A stretch of DNA of 64,000 nucleotides from positions 1,798,001-1,862,000 of the forward strand of contig JAHDWB010000001.1 of NCBI GenBank assembly GCA_023382595.1, written 5' to 3'. Position 1 is the stretch's first letter; the number at the start of each line of letters is the position of its first letter. The translations under genes were made by a program, and so were the position numbers. Of this stretch, positions 26,060-35,337 are shown one piece after another. The stretch is from Anaerolineales bacterium (GTDB taxonomy: Bacteria; Chloroflexota; Anaerolineae; Anaerolineales; Villigracilaceae). The notes below the pieces were generated by a model, which had not been told where the DNA came from, made no database searches, and was given only the letters and a program-made list of their open reading frames with translations.

Positions 26060-26842
26060 CTACATTCCCCTATCTTGCAACCAACCCATAATTCGATCCG
26101 CCACATCCTTCCACCCTTTTTCGAGCATCATATCGTGCGCCATGTTCGGGAAGATCTCTGCCTCGGTATCGTATGCCCGCGCGGTCTTGCGCACATCCAC
26201 CGGCGGGATGACTGTGTCACTTTCCCCGCCGAGCACCAGAAGCGGCGTTGTTACCTTTTTGGGATGCGCAAGATTCAAACCCAGCAGGTCAATGAGGACG
26301 CGGAAGGATTCATCCTCCATCTTTGGGTAATATTTCATCAACTGTTCTTCGGATATATCTTCCGAGAACAGCGCCCAACGCGCAACCTCGGGCGTTTCCA
26401 CGGCGGGATACAAGCGCCACTGCGCGATGGCTCGCAACAAAATACGCGCATCATATTTGAGCACCTGCACGAGCGAGTTCCACAACCCATACGGCGGGAC
26501 AGATGCCAGCAGAGCCCCGGCGGGCGCGGGATTTCGTTCGAGATATTTCTGCGTGACGAATCCGCCCATCGAGTGACCGATCAACACGGGCGGCGCTTCG
26601 AACTGACCCGCTGCCTGCTCCACATCATGGACATAATCCATGATCTTGTTCCCGCGGATATTGCCTTCACTGCCCGAGTGTCCGCGCAGGCTCAGGGCGG
26701 TGACGTGCCAGCCATGCTCCGCAAAATATGGCAGGAAGAACTCATCCCAGCACCACGCGCCATGCCACATCCCATGTACGAAGAGCAGCGGCGTTTTGCG
26801 AGCTTGCTTTTCTGGAATATGGGTGATGGTTTCGAGATTCAT
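26060..26842 (-). CDS. Alpha/beta hydrolase
   Basis: This is a 260-aa alpha/beta-hydrolase-fold protein. The oxyanion region LLFVHGMWHGAWCWDEFFLP (about residues 19-38), nucleophile elbow LIGHSMGGFVTQ (Ser about residue 91) and C-terminal His in FPNMAHDMMLEKGW form the expected catalytic set; the acid is probably the Asp in GGESDTVIPP. GGAGG eight bases upstream fixes the start at 26842; the longer frame overlaps a region without such a site. It is convergent with the AAC(3)-family gene (27-base gap) and lies 43 bases downstream of dnaE. The natural substrate is not indicated. Confidence 0.85.
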   Translation of the reverse strand: MNLETITHIPEKQARKTPLLFVHGMWHGAWCWDEFFLPYFAEHGWHVTALSLRGHSGSEGNIRGNKIMDYVHDVEQAAGQFEAPPVLIGHSMGGFVTQKYLERNPAPAGALLASVPPYGLWNSLVQVLKYDARILLRAIAQWRLYPAVETPEVARWALFSEDISEEQLMKYYPKMEDESFRVLIDLLGLNLAHPKKVTTPLLVLGGESDTVIPPVDVRKTARAYDTEAEIFPNMAHDMMLEKGWKDVADRIMGWLQDRGM

Positions 26843-26885
26843 TATATTTCCTCCACAAAAAATAAAGGGACACAATATCGTGTCC

Positions 26886-29800
26886 CTACTGAAACGTAAT
26901 CTCTTCCACACGCCAGGATTCTTCGCCCATCAACTTCTTCAGCCGCTCCAGCAATTCGGGGCAGATGCGTGTGGTGTCGTTGGGGAAGTCGATCAGGTGT
27001 CCCTTGCCGTTCTCGAAGATCTGAAAACTGAACTTGTCGCGCCCGTGGTGCGAGATCAACGTGCCGTACAACGTCTTGATGCGCCGCTTGTCGCGTTCCT
27101 TGTCACCCGTCGGGCGCAGCATGACCGTGATCTGTTGCGGCGGATGTTCCTTATCCTTGTCCTCTTTCACCAACGGGACATACAACGACGGGATGACCGC
27201 TTCGTTGCGGACTTCAGCTGGTTCGGTCTCTTCGACCTGTGCCAACGCTGTGACTGCACGCGTCACCAGCGGCGGTGTGACAGGCTCATCTTTTTTGAAC
27301 TTCGGTGCAGGCTTGGAGGCGATCGCCGCGTCATCGAAGGATGGTTGCCATTCGTTCTCCCAGCCTTCAGGGAAGTTATCGGGCGGGGGCGGCATATCTT
27401 CGCCCTCCTCAGCCCCCCCATCCTGCTGTGCAGCATGGGGGGTATAAGTTGACTCGGGTTCCGCGATTACGGCGGCGGGTTTTATGGTAAGCGTTGGAGT
27501 CGGCTTGGGTGTAGGGACAGGTTTCGGCTTGGGTTGCAGCGCGTCCGGGCGGCGGGGAGATTGCTCCTCCGTCCGCGCGAGCAGAGGCTTGGGAGTCGCA
27601 TCCTGTTTGGCGTAGGGATCATCCGCCGCCACCGTCATCATGATCTCGGTCTTGATCGTATCCACCAAAATCTTGGCGGGCGGATTGCTTTGATCCACCT
27701 TGCCTTCGACAATGATGATCTGCCCGACGGTCATTTGCTCGCGATTGTTATCCCAGGTTTTCGGGAAGAGCACGAGTTCGATGTTGCCCTGGATGTCTTC
27801 CATGGTGACGAAGCCCATCGGCTTGCCTGTTTTTGTGGTGTACGGGCGGACGTTGGTGATCAGCCCTGCCACGCGGACTTTTTCCTCGTGGTTGGCTTCG
27901 GAGAGTTGCCCCGAGAAATAGCTGACGATGTGCGCGAGCTGGGTTTGGAATTCGTTGAGCGGGTGGTCGGAGATATACAGCCCGATGAGTTCGCGTTCCC
28001 AGTTTAGCATGTCGCGTTTTTCGACGTCCTTGACTTCGGGCAGTTGGATTTCCTCGACGACACCCGTATCCGCGCCGAAGAGACTCATTTGTCCCGCATC
28101 CGCCGCGCGGAAGTGGGCGCTGCTGATGGCAATGATGCGGTCGAGCGAGGCGAGCAGGGATGCGCGGTTGCCGAACTGGTCGAGCGCGCCAACTTTGATG
28201 AGGCATTCGAGCGAGCGTTTTCCGACAGTCCGCAGATCCACGCGGCGCGCAAAGTCATTCAGGTCGGCGAATTTGCCGTCCTTGCGGGCTTCCATGATGA
28301 TTCGTACCGCGCCTTCGCTGACGTTCTTGATCGCGCCAAGCCCAAAGCGGATGCTGGGCTTTCCTTCTATATCTTCAATGGCGAAATCCCATTCGGAGGC
28401 GTTGATGTCGGGCGCAAGGACGGGCACACCCATCGAGCGCGCATCCGCGACGTACAACGCGACCTTTTCAGTCTGCCCCGCTGAAGCGGACATCAGCGCC
28501 GCCATATACTCGGCGGGATAATGCGCCTTGAGGTAGGCGGTCTGCACAGCGATCACGCCGTAATCGGCGGCGTGGGATTTATTGAAGCCGTAACGCGCGA
28601 ATTCCTCCCAGTCGGCGTAGATGGCTTCAGCGATGGATTGTTCCATGCCTTTATCCACCGCACCTTTGACGAACTTGGCGCGATGCTTCTCGATGTCTTC
28701 TTTTTTCTTCTTCGAGATCGCCTTGCGCAGGTCGTCCGATTCGGACGGGGTGTAGCCAGCCAACTCCACGGCGGCGCGCATCAACTGTTCCTGATAAACA
28801 GGGATGCCGAAGGTATCTTCAAAGATGGGCTGCATGGCGGGATGGCGGTATTCCACTTCCGCTTCGCCGTGCATGCGCGCGATGTAATCGGGGATGAATT
28901 GCATCGGTCCCGGGCGGTACAACGCGACCATCGCGATGATGTTGTCGAGGTTCTTCGGCTTCATCTGAACCAGCCAGCGCGTCATGCCGCCGCCTTCCAC
29001 TTGGAACACACCAGCGGTCTGTCCCGCCCCCATCAGCTCGAACGACTTGGGGTCGTCAATGGGAATATTGCCCAGGTCGAATTTTTTGCCGTGACGTTTT
29101 TCGATCATGTCGCAGGCGCGCGCCATGACGGTCAATGTGATGAGACCGAGGAAATCCACCTTCAACATCCCCAACGAATCAAGGATGCCCATTTCGAACT
29201 GCGTCACCGATTTGATGGGCGTATCCTCCGAGCCGGATGTCGGGCGGTGCAGCGGGAGATACTCTTGAATGGGTTTGTCCGAGATTACTACGCCTGCCGC
29301 ATGCGTACCCGCATTGCGGATCGTTCCCTCCATTTTTGTGGCGACGTCGATCACCTCGCGCATTTTGGGGTCGTTGTCGTAGATCTGCTTGAACTCCCGG
29401 ATCGCCAGCGCATCCTCCATCGAAGAGCCTTTGCCGGGCGAGAACGGGACTAGTTTTGCAACCCTGTCCACTTCGGGGAGCGGAATTTCCATTACGCGCG
29501 CCACATCGCGGATCGCGGCTTTCGTTCCCATCGTGCCGAAGGTGATGATCTGCGCAACCTTGTCCGAGCCGTATTTGGCGGCGCAATATTCCAGCATCTC
29601 CGAGCGGCGGTCGTCGCGGAAATCCAAGTCAATGTCGGGCATGGAGACACGCCCGGGGTTCAGAAAACGTTCGAAAATAAGATCATGCTCGAGCGGGTCC
29701 ACGATCGTGATGTCGAGTGTGTAGGCGATGATCGAGCCGGCAGCCGAGCCGCGGGCGTTGTACCAAATTCCATTTTCACGGGCGAAGCGGCACAGATCCC

Positions 29801-30824
29801 ACACGATCAGGAAGTACGCGTCGAATCCCATATCGTGGACAACTTTCAACTCGTAGTCGAGTCGTTCGCGGACCTTGGGCTTGTTTGCATCGTCCCCATA
29901 CTTTTTCCTCGCCCCTGCCTCGCATAATGCGCGCAGGTAGGTTTCGGGCGTCTCCCCATCAGGGACGGGGAACTCGGGCAGGTGATAATCCTTGAACTTG
30001 ATCTCGACATTACAACGTTCTGCAATGAGCAGCGTGTTGGACAAGGACTCCGGCACTTCGGCGAAGATGCGGTTCATCTCTTCGGGTGAACGCAAATAGT
30101 ACGAGTCATCGCTCATCCGCATGCGGTTCGTGTCCGAGAGCACGGTCTGCGTTTGCATGGCGAGCAGGATCTCCTGCAAACGTGCGTCATCCTGGTTGAT
30201 GTAATGGACGTCGTTGGTCGCGATGAATTTTGCGGAATAGCGCGCGCCGAGTTCAAGCAGTTGTTTGTTCAGGTCAAGAATTTCGGGAATGTTGTGCTGC
30301 TGCAATTCCACGAAGAAACGGTCGGGACCGAAGACATCGTAGTACCAATTCCACTTCCTGAGCGCTTCCTCGGGTTTTTCATTGAGCAATGCCCGCGGAA
30401 TTTCCGCCGACATACAACCGGATGTGCAGATCAATCCTTCGGAGTGCGTTGCGAGAAAATCACGGTCAATGCGCGGATAATAATAGAAGCCATCCATCTG
30501 CGCGGCGGATGCGATCTTCAACAGGTTCTTATAGCCCGTTTCATTTTCAGCAAGCAGCAACAGGTGGTAGGATTGACGGTCAAGTTTCGAATCCTTGTCC
30601 TTCATCCCCCGCGCCGCCATGTAGGCTTCCAAGCCAATGATCGGCTTGATCCCCGCTTCCGTCGCCGCTTTGTAGAAGTCGATCACTCCGAACATGGTGC
30701 CGTGGTCGGTGATCGCCACCGCCGGCATGTTCATTTGCTTGACGCGCTGGACCAGCTTCTTGATGTTCGAGAAGCCGTCGAGCAGCGAATATTCAGTATG
30801 GACGTGTAAGTGGGCGAATGACAT
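26886..30824 (-). CDS. dnaE: DNA polymerase III alpha subunit
   Basis: DnaE is the replicative polymerase, 1312 aa here and longer than the usual ~1160. Domains: PHP (HLHVHTEYSLLDG, AITDHGTMFG, 1-270), catalytic core with PDIDLDFRDDRR (about 400-410) and GTHAAGVVIS, helix-hairpin-helix and OB fold (GLITNVRPYTTKTGKPMGFV, about 985-1060). From about 1085 to 1180 a Pro/Lys/Glu-rich insert (KPVPTPKPTPTLTIKP, PPPPDNFPEGWENEW) separates the OB fold from a conserved-looking C-terminus; part of it is encoded by a hairpin repeat at 27414-27442. A minus-strand TATAAT at 30836-30841 lies about 12 bases before the ATG, and no Shine-Dalgarno is visible, so it may be leaderless. Confidence 0.95.
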   Translation of the reverse strand: MSFAHLHVHTEYSLLDGFSNIKKLVQRVKQMNMPAVAITDHGTMFGVIDFYKAATEAGIKPIIGLEAYMAARGMKDKDSKLDRQSYHLLLLAENETGYKNLLKIASAAQMDGFYYYPRIDRDFLATHSEGLICTSGCMSAEIPRALLNEKPEEALRKWNWYYDVFGPDRFFVELQQHNIPEILDLNKQLLELGARYSAKFIATNDVHYINQDDARLQEILLAMQTQTVLSDTNRMRMSDDSYYLRSPEEMNRIFAEVPESLSNTLLIAERCNVEIKFKDYHLPEFPVPDGETPETYLRALCEAGARKKYGDDANKPKVRERLDYELKVVHDMGFDAYFLIVWDLCRFARENGIWYNARGSAAGSIIAYTLDITIVDPLEHDLIFERFLNPGRVSMPDIDLDFRDDRRSEMLEYCAAKYGSDKVAQIITFGTMGTKAAIRDVARVMEIPLPEVDRVAKLVPFSPGKGSSMEDALAIREFKQIYDNDPKMREVIDVATKMEGTIRNAGTHAAGVVISDKPIQEYLPLHRPTSGSEDTPIKSVTQFEMGILDSLGMLKVDFLGLITLTVMARACDMIEKRHGKKFDLGNIPIDDPKSFELMGAGQTAGVFQVEGGGMTRWLVQMKPKNLDNIIAMVALYRPGPMQFIPDYIARMHGEAEVEYRHPAMQPIFEDTFGIPVYQEQLMRAAVELAGYTPSESDDLRKAISKKKKEDIEKHRAKFVKGAVDKGMEQSIAEAIYADWEEFARYGFNKSHAADYGVIAVQTAYLKAHYPAEYMAALMSASAGQTEKVALYVADARSMGVPVLAPDINASEWDFAIEDIEGKPSIRFGLGAIKNVSEGAVRIIMEARKDGKFADLNDFARRVDLRTVGKRSLECLIKVGALDQFGNRASLLASLDRIIAISSAHFRAADAGQMSLFGADTGVVEEIQLPEVKDVEKRDMLNWERELIGLYISDHPLNEFQTQLAHIVSYFSGQLSEANHEEKVRVAGLITNVRPYTTKTGKPMGFVTMEDIQGNIELVLFPKTWDNNREQMTVGQIIIVEGKVDQSNPPAKILVDTIKTEIMMTVAADDPYAKQDATPKPLLARTEEQSPRRPDALQPKPKPVPTPKPTPTLTIKPAAVIAEPESTYTPHAAQQDGGAEEGEDMPPPPDNFPEGWENEWQPSFDDAAIASKPAPKFKKDEPVTPPLVTRAVTALAQVEETEPAEVRNEAVIPSLYVPLVKEDKDKEHPPQQITVMLRPTGDKERDKRRIKTLYGTLISHHGRDKFSFQIFENGKGHLIDFPNDTTRICPELLERLKKLMGEESWRVEEITFQ
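27414..27442. repeat. GC-rich hairpin repeat inside dnaE
   Basis: CCCCCCATCCTGC pairs with GCAGCATGGGGGG around TGT with one mismatch. It falls in frame in the DnaE linker and encodes part of YTPHAAQQDGG. The pattern resembles dispersed hairpins found elsewhere between genes. Confidence 0.6.
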
Positions 30825-30835
30825 GGGCAAAAAAG

Positions 30836-30841
30836 ATTATA
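30836..30841 (-). promoter_or_regulatory. Minus-10 element of dnaE
   Basis: A consensus TATAAT on the minus strand lies about 12 bases upstream of the dnaE ATG. The -35 region is weak. The implied leader is about 5 bases. Confidence 0.5.
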
Positions 30842-30958
30842 GCACGCATGTTCAAGAATCCACTGAACGCCAGGCTTAAAAAATCCGTATTCGGATAAAA
30901 TACAATCGGTTTATCCCCTTGTCATGCGTTCTTGCTGGATCGAAAAGGTACGCACTTC

Positions 30959-33900
30959 ATGCCGCCCATTCCTGTTAGTAAAACCAAGATCATCCCGCCG
31001 CGCCGTCGTTCCGAGTTGCTCACCCGCAAACGGCTTCTGGACATGTTGTTCGATGCGCTTGACCGCAAGTTGACCCTCGTCTCCGCGCCTGCCGGGTATG
31101 GGAAGACATCGCTCTTGATCGATCTTGTCCATCAAAGTGAACTTCCAGCCTGCTGGCTGGCTTTGGATGAGCTGGACCGTGAGCCGCAACGGTTCGTTGC
31201 ATATTTCATCGCCGCGTTGATGGAGCGTTTCCCAAATTTCGGAGTCCAGTCAAAAGCAGTTTTGGAGAATATGTCATCCTTTGAGCAGGATACGGAACGC
31301 CTGCTGATTACCTTATGCAATGAGATATATGAAACGATTCAAGAGCATTTCATCTTTGTACTGGATGATTTCCACCTGTTGGACGGTGTTCAATCCATTC
31401 ATAACTTTATCGACCGCTTCATTCAGTTAGTGGATGAAAACTGTCATCTGGTAATCTCGTCGCGTGTATTGACAGGTTTGACCGATCTGCCCCTGCTCGT
31501 CGCGCGCGAACAGGTCAGCGGTTTAAGTTTTGCAGATCTCGCCTTTCAGCCTCAAGAGTTGCAGGCGCTGCTGGCTCAAAATGACAAACTGCAGATTTCC
31601 GATGAAGAAGCCGAGCAACTGATCGCCGACACCGAAGGCTGGATCACGGGATTGCAGTTTTCAGGCAGGGAAAAGTTTCAAAAAGCCTCGATCCACCCGG
31701 GAATTGATTCTGGCGCGGGGTTGTTCGATTACCTCGGTCAACAGGTGCTGGATCGTCAACCGCCCGACCTGCGTCAATTCATTCTGCGTACCGCTTTATT
31801 CGAGGAGTTCGACGCATCCCTCTGTGAAGCGGTTCTATCTCCGCTTTATCCTGATCCGCAAAATTGGCAGGAGTGGATCAAACTGATCTCCCGCAATAAC
31901 CTTTTCGCCCTGCCCGTCGGCGCGGACGGCAGGTGGCTGCGATATCACCACCTCTTTCGAGATTTTATTCGGGAACGTTTCAAGCGCGAATTCCCGGCGG
32001 AAGTGCAGCCGATCCTGTCCCGCCTGCAGTTGGCGTACGAATCCATGGGCGAGTGGGAGAAGGCTCATCAAATTTGCCGCCACCTGGATGATATGAACGC
32101 GCTGGCGGAGATGATCGAGCGCGCAAGCACCTCCATGCTGCAAAACTCTCATCTCACCATGGAATCCTGGCTGAACGAACTGCCGCCCTCCATGCTGCGC
32201 AGTCGTCCCGGATTGCTTTCCATTCGCGGGACGATCGCCTACACCAAAGGAGAATTACGCGAAGGCTTGGATCTTCTGAATCAAGCGGATCAGATCTACC
32301 GTCAGGAAGGAGACGCTTCCGGTCTCAACCTGAACCTGGTCCGCCGCGCGACGGTGTATCGCCTGCTGGGGGAATATTCTGCGTCCCTGCAATCTGCAGA
32401 TGAAGTAATAAAAGCGACCGAAGCAAGCGACGCCATGCAGCTCCTTCATGCCGAAGCCTTGCGCCTAAAGGGACTGGCTTTATACCGATTGGGGAATGCC
32501 CGCCAGGCGGTTTCCTTTTTGGAGCGGTCATTGGAACTGCAGAGCCGGTTCAAAAAATCGAACATTCCTGTGCTCTTGATGGAAACAGGCATGGCATATC
32601 GCGCCATGGGGAATTTTGAGGAAGCTCGTAATGCCTATGAAAAAGCCCTCCAAATTTGGAGAAGGGAAGGGAATCTATCCTGGCAGGCGAGTTTGTTGAA
32701 TAATTTGGGAATTCTCCATCAGTTTTTGGGGGAGTATGAAAAAGCTGCGCTCGCATTTGAGGATGGGTTGCTATGCGCCCAGCGCAGCCGCAATACGCGA
32801 TTGGATATCCTGATCTCAATTGGCTTGGGGGAACTATTTGCGGAATTGGAAGATTTTGAGATGGCAAGGCAGAACTATCGTCGTGCATCAGATGTGCTGC
32901 AAGGAATGGATGACCATTTCCTGTTCCACTCGCTGGCGTTTTCTCGAGCGAATTTGGCATTGTTGCAGAAAGATGTGGTTTCCGCGCTCGCAGTCATCGA
33001 GCAAGTAATGGATACAATTCTTTCCGGAGAATCGAAGTATGAGAATGGTTTGCTTGATATTATTCATGGACGTATTTCTCTGCTCAAGGGAAACTCTCAA
33101 CAGGCGGCACAGGAATTCGAGCAAGCTGAGAGAAGTTTTGACGAAGACGGCAGGAACGTGGATGCCACTGTCGCTCGCGTATGGCGCGCCGCCGCTTACT
33201 ATCAGGTTGGAAAGGTTGACGACGTTCTTGAAATTTTCTCGAAGTTGTCTGTAGATCGTGGGAAAATTCCAAACACGGTCCTGATTTCCGTTATCCAGGC
33301 TCGAGAGTGGTTTCATGATTTTCAAGTGCGGAATAAAATTCCCCGCACGGTACGGGATATTTTTTCACAGGCGGAACGGCTTTCCGGAAAAATGCCCGCT
33401 ATTCGTCGGCAGTTGCGGCGGCAGGCGCGCGCGGTTCCCAGCCCGGCTCCTCATCTCACCATTCAGGCTTTGGGGCAGGCGGTGGTGAGCATTGATGGGA
33501 AGCAATTGACTCTTTCGGATTGGCAAACCCAGTCCGTGCGGGACCTGTTCTTTTGTTTTCTGGCGGCAACCAAACCGCAGACCAAGGAACAGATCGGTGA
33601 GACGCTTTGGCCCGATGTGTTCGAACCATCCAAATTAAAACTGCGTTTCAAAAACGAGATTTATCGCCTGCGCCGGGCAGTTGGGCAGGATGTAATTCTC
33701 TTCCAAGATGTCTTTTACTTTTTCAATCGAAATCTGGATTATGAATATGATGTTGAAGCCTTCGAAGCTTTCCTTGCAAGGGCAAAAGCGGCAGAGAATC
33801 CCCAAGACCAGGTCGATTTTTTCAAAAAAGCGGTGGATCTGTTTGCGGGTCCATATCTGGCAGATGTATATTCGGATTGGGCGATGTTCGACCGCGAACG

Positions 33901-34177
33901 GCTGGGGCGGGCATACCTCAATGCATTGGTGAGTCTGGCGGACTTATACTTGAAGCACGCCCAGCCGGAGGTATCCATTTCCATCTGTCAGCGTGCCATT
34001 GAATACGACGCTGGCTGTGAAGACGCCTACCAGATCGCCATGCAAGCCTACAACCGGCTTGGAGATGATGCATCCGTCACCCGCATATATCAATCCTGCC
34101 GGGACGCGCTGAATACATTGTTCGGCATTCCTCCCTCGAAAGAGACGGAAGAACTCTATCGCCGTTTGGGGAAATAA
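30959..34177 (+). CDS. MalT/LAL-type ATPase regulator with TPR and BTAD domains
   Basis: This 1072-aa transcription regulator has a STAND-type ATPase at the N-terminus: Walker A APAGYGKTSLL (about residues 47-57) and Walker B FIFVLDDFHLL (about 125-135). A helical TPR-like region (about 390-800) contains repeated AYEKALQIWRREGNL-type units. The C-terminal winged helix (LTIQALGQAVVSIDGKQLTL, about 835-925) and BTAD domain (about 930-1070) are the SARP-type DNA-binding and activation module in place of the usual LuxR helix-turn-helix. The start was chosen at MPPIPVSKTKIIPPRRR. It is followed by its own terminator and a block of small signalling genes it may control. Confidence 0.88.
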   Translation: MPPIPVSKTKIIPPRRRSELLTRKRLLDMLFDALDRKLTLVSAPAGYGKTSLLIDLVHQSELPACWLALDELDREPQRFVAYFIAALMERFPNFGVQSKAVLENMSSFEQDTERLLITLCNEIYETIQEHFIFVLDDFHLLDGVQSIHNFIDRFIQLVDENCHLVISSRVLTGLTDLPLLVAREQVSGLSFADLAFQPQELQALLAQNDKLQISDEEAEQLIADTEGWITGLQFSGREKFQKASIHPGIDSGAGLFDYLGQQVLDRQPPDLRQFILRTALFEEFDASLCEAVLSPLYPDPQNWQEWIKLISRNNLFALPVGADGRWLRYHHLFRDFIRERFKREFPAEVQPILSRLQLAYESMGEWEKAHQICRHLDDMNALAEMIERASTSMLQNSHLTMESWLNELPPSMLRSRPGLLSIRGTIAYTKGELREGLDLLNQADQIYRQEGDASGLNLNLVRRATVYRLLGEYSASLQSADEVIKATEASDAMQLLHAEALRLKGLALYRLGNARQAVSFLERSLELQSRFKKSNIPVLLMETGMAYRAMGNFEEARNAYEKALQIWRREGNLSWQASLLNNLGILHQFLGEYEKAALAFEDGLLCAQRSRNTRLDILISIGLGELFAELEDFEMARQNYRRASDVLQGMDDHFLFHSLAFSRANLALLQKDVVSALAVIEQVMDTILSGESKYENGLLDIIHGRISLLKGNSQQAAQEFEQAERSFDEDGRNVDATVARVWRAAAYYQVGKVDDVLEIFSKLSVDRGKIPNTVLISVIQAREWFHDFQVRNKIPRTVRDIFSQAERLSGKMPAIRRQLRRQARAVPSPAPHLTIQALGQAVVSIDGKQLTLSDWQTQSVRDLFFCFLAATKPQTKEQIGETLWPDVFEPSKLKLRFKNEIYRLRRAVGQDVILFQDVFYFFNRNLDYEYDVEAFEAFLARAKAAENPQDQVDFFKKAVDLFAGPYLADVYSDWAMFDRERLGRAYLNALVSLADLYLKHAQPEVSISICQRAIEYDAGCEDAYQIAMQAYNRLGDDASVTRIYQSCRDALNTLFGIPPSKETEELYRRLGK

Positions 34178-34197
34178 CCCGTTTGGTCGGTTCATGG

Positions 34198-34228
34198 ATC
34201 AGCCCGCCGGGCTGATTTTTTATTTTTT
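34198..34228 (+). terminator. Rho-independent terminator after the BTAD regulator
   Basis: ATCAGCCC (34198-34205) pairs with GGGCTGAT (34209-34216) around a 3-base loop and is followed by TTTTTATTTTTT. Confidence 0.9.
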
Positions 34229-34306
34229 GAAGCCTGTTTTGAAGCCTGGGGGCGGGTATCCTACGCACATCTTACTAAATTTGACCAGTAAAAAGGATAA
34301 AAGATC

Positions 34307-34453
34307 ATGAAAAACACCTTCAATCTCCTCGTTTCATCCACCCTGAAGATCAACCGCCAGCACATCCAACTTTTGTTCGTCGTTCTCACCCTTGCCATGC
34401 TGGTGCTTGGTGTTGGCGCTCCGGAGGATGGCGGCGGGAATACCATTCGGTGA
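34307..34453 (+). CDS. 48-aa single-span membrane peptide
   Basis: A short gene with AAAAGG upstream encodes MKNTFNLLVSSTLKINRQHI followed by a hydrophobic span (QLLFVVLTLAMLVLGVG) and the polar tail APEDGGGNTIR. The positive-inside pattern suggests the tail faces outside. Its stop overlaps the GTG of the DUF5317 gene as GTGA, so translation is coupled. It could be a mini-subunit, a signal peptide-like pheromone or a leader peptide; nothing decides. It is probably missed by gene finders with a length cutoff. Confidence 0.75.
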   Translation: MKNTFNLLVSSTLKINRQHIQLLFVVLTLAMLVLGVGAPEDGGGNTIR

Positions 34454-35007
34454 TCCTTTTGGCTGCTGTTGCCGGCGGTTTACTGGCTGGCATTGGCTGG
34501 GCGCGCTGGCGGGGAACCTCCTACCAGCCGCCTGCCTTACGGCACACTTGGCTGGTTTTTATCGCCTTTTTACCTCAATTTGCCATTGTTTATCTTCCGG
34601 AAGTCCGCGGACAAATCTCGGACGGATGGGCGGGGGCGCTCCTGACCGCCTCCCAACTCCTGTTGCTGGGGTTCGCGTGGCTCAATCGGAAACTGCCCGG
34701 GATGATGATTCTGCTCGTTGGAGCGGCACTCAACTTCACAGTTATGGCGGCGAACGGCGGATTCATGCCCATCAGCCCGCAGACAGCCAGCCGCCTCGTC
34801 CCGCCGGAGATTTTGCAGGAGATTCCGCCCGGCAGCCGTTTTGGGTCAAAAGATATTCTCCTGCATCCGGAAGCGACCCGTTTCGAGTGGCTGGCGGATC
34901 GTTTTCTTCCTCCAAGTTGGTCCCCCTATCAAGTGGCATTTAGCCTGGGTGATGTTTTTATCGCTGCTGGTGTCTTTATTTTGCTTGCCGTTCAAAAACA
35001 ACATTAA
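34450..35007 (+). CDS. DUF5317 membrane protein
   Basis: This 185-aa protein matches my recollection of the DUF5317 family of polytopic membrane proteins. Hydrophobic segments lie at about residues 1-18, 33-52, 63-80, 84-100 and 163-180. The loop between segments 4 and 5 carries the family-like ANGGFMPISPQTASRLV and FGSKDILLHPEATRFEWLAD. Translation starts at GTG, overlapping the stop of the 48-aa peptide. Function is unknown. It is followed after 30 bases by the NHLP-like gene with AAAAAAGGA as ribosome-binding site. Confidence 0.75.
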   Translation: MILLAAVAGGLLAGIGWARWRGTSYQPPALRHTWLVFIAFLPQFAIVYLPEVRGQISDGWAGALLTASQLLLLGFAWLNRKLPGMMILLVGAALNFTVMAANGGFMPISPQTASRLVPPEILQEIPPGSRFGSKDILLHPEATRFEWLADRFLPPSWSPYQVAFSLGDVFIAAGVFILLAVQKQH

Positions 35008-35037
35008 TCGTATTCAAAGAAAAAAAGGATGATTAAT

Positions 35038-35331
35038 ATGTTCTCTCCAATTACTGCCTATCAACCATCGCTGCAAGTGAACGTCAGACCGGTTGCAACC
35101 TCGAACGGGTTGAGCCGCATCTTTGCCGCCGCGGTGGTCAGCCGTCAGTTTTGCCAGATGCTTCTGCATGATCCGCAGCACGCTTTGCAGACAGGGTATC
35201 TGGGCGAAACGTTCAAACTAAGCGATGAGGAACGGGATTTGCTTGTTTCCATCCGCGCCGAGTCGCTTGCCGACTTTGCGCGGCAGGTGCAAATGGCGCT
35301 TGGAAATCACAGCATTAACCTGAGAAGTTGA
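35038..35331 (+). CDS. Small NHLP/Os1348-like protein
   Basis: The 97-aa protein contains RQFCQMLLHDPQHALQTGYL followed by GETFKLSDEERDLLVSIRAE and SLADFARQV. The pattern FxxxLLxDPxxALxxGY...FxLSxEE resembles the nitrile-hydratase-leader-peptide (NHLP/Os1348) clan of small proteins, some of which are RiPP precursors. No obvious core peptide or adjacent RiPP-modifying enzyme is present, so a RiPP role is doubtful. The ATG at 35038 is better spaced from AAAGG than the ATG at 35029. It ends seven bases before the HD-GYP gene, with which it is probably co-transcribed. Confidence 0.65.
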   Translation: MFSPITAYQPSLQVNVRPVATSNGLSRIFAAAVVSRQFCQMLLHDPQHALQTGYLGETFKLSDEERDLLVSIRAESLADFARQVQMALGNHSINLRS

Positions 35332-35337
35332 TATTTC

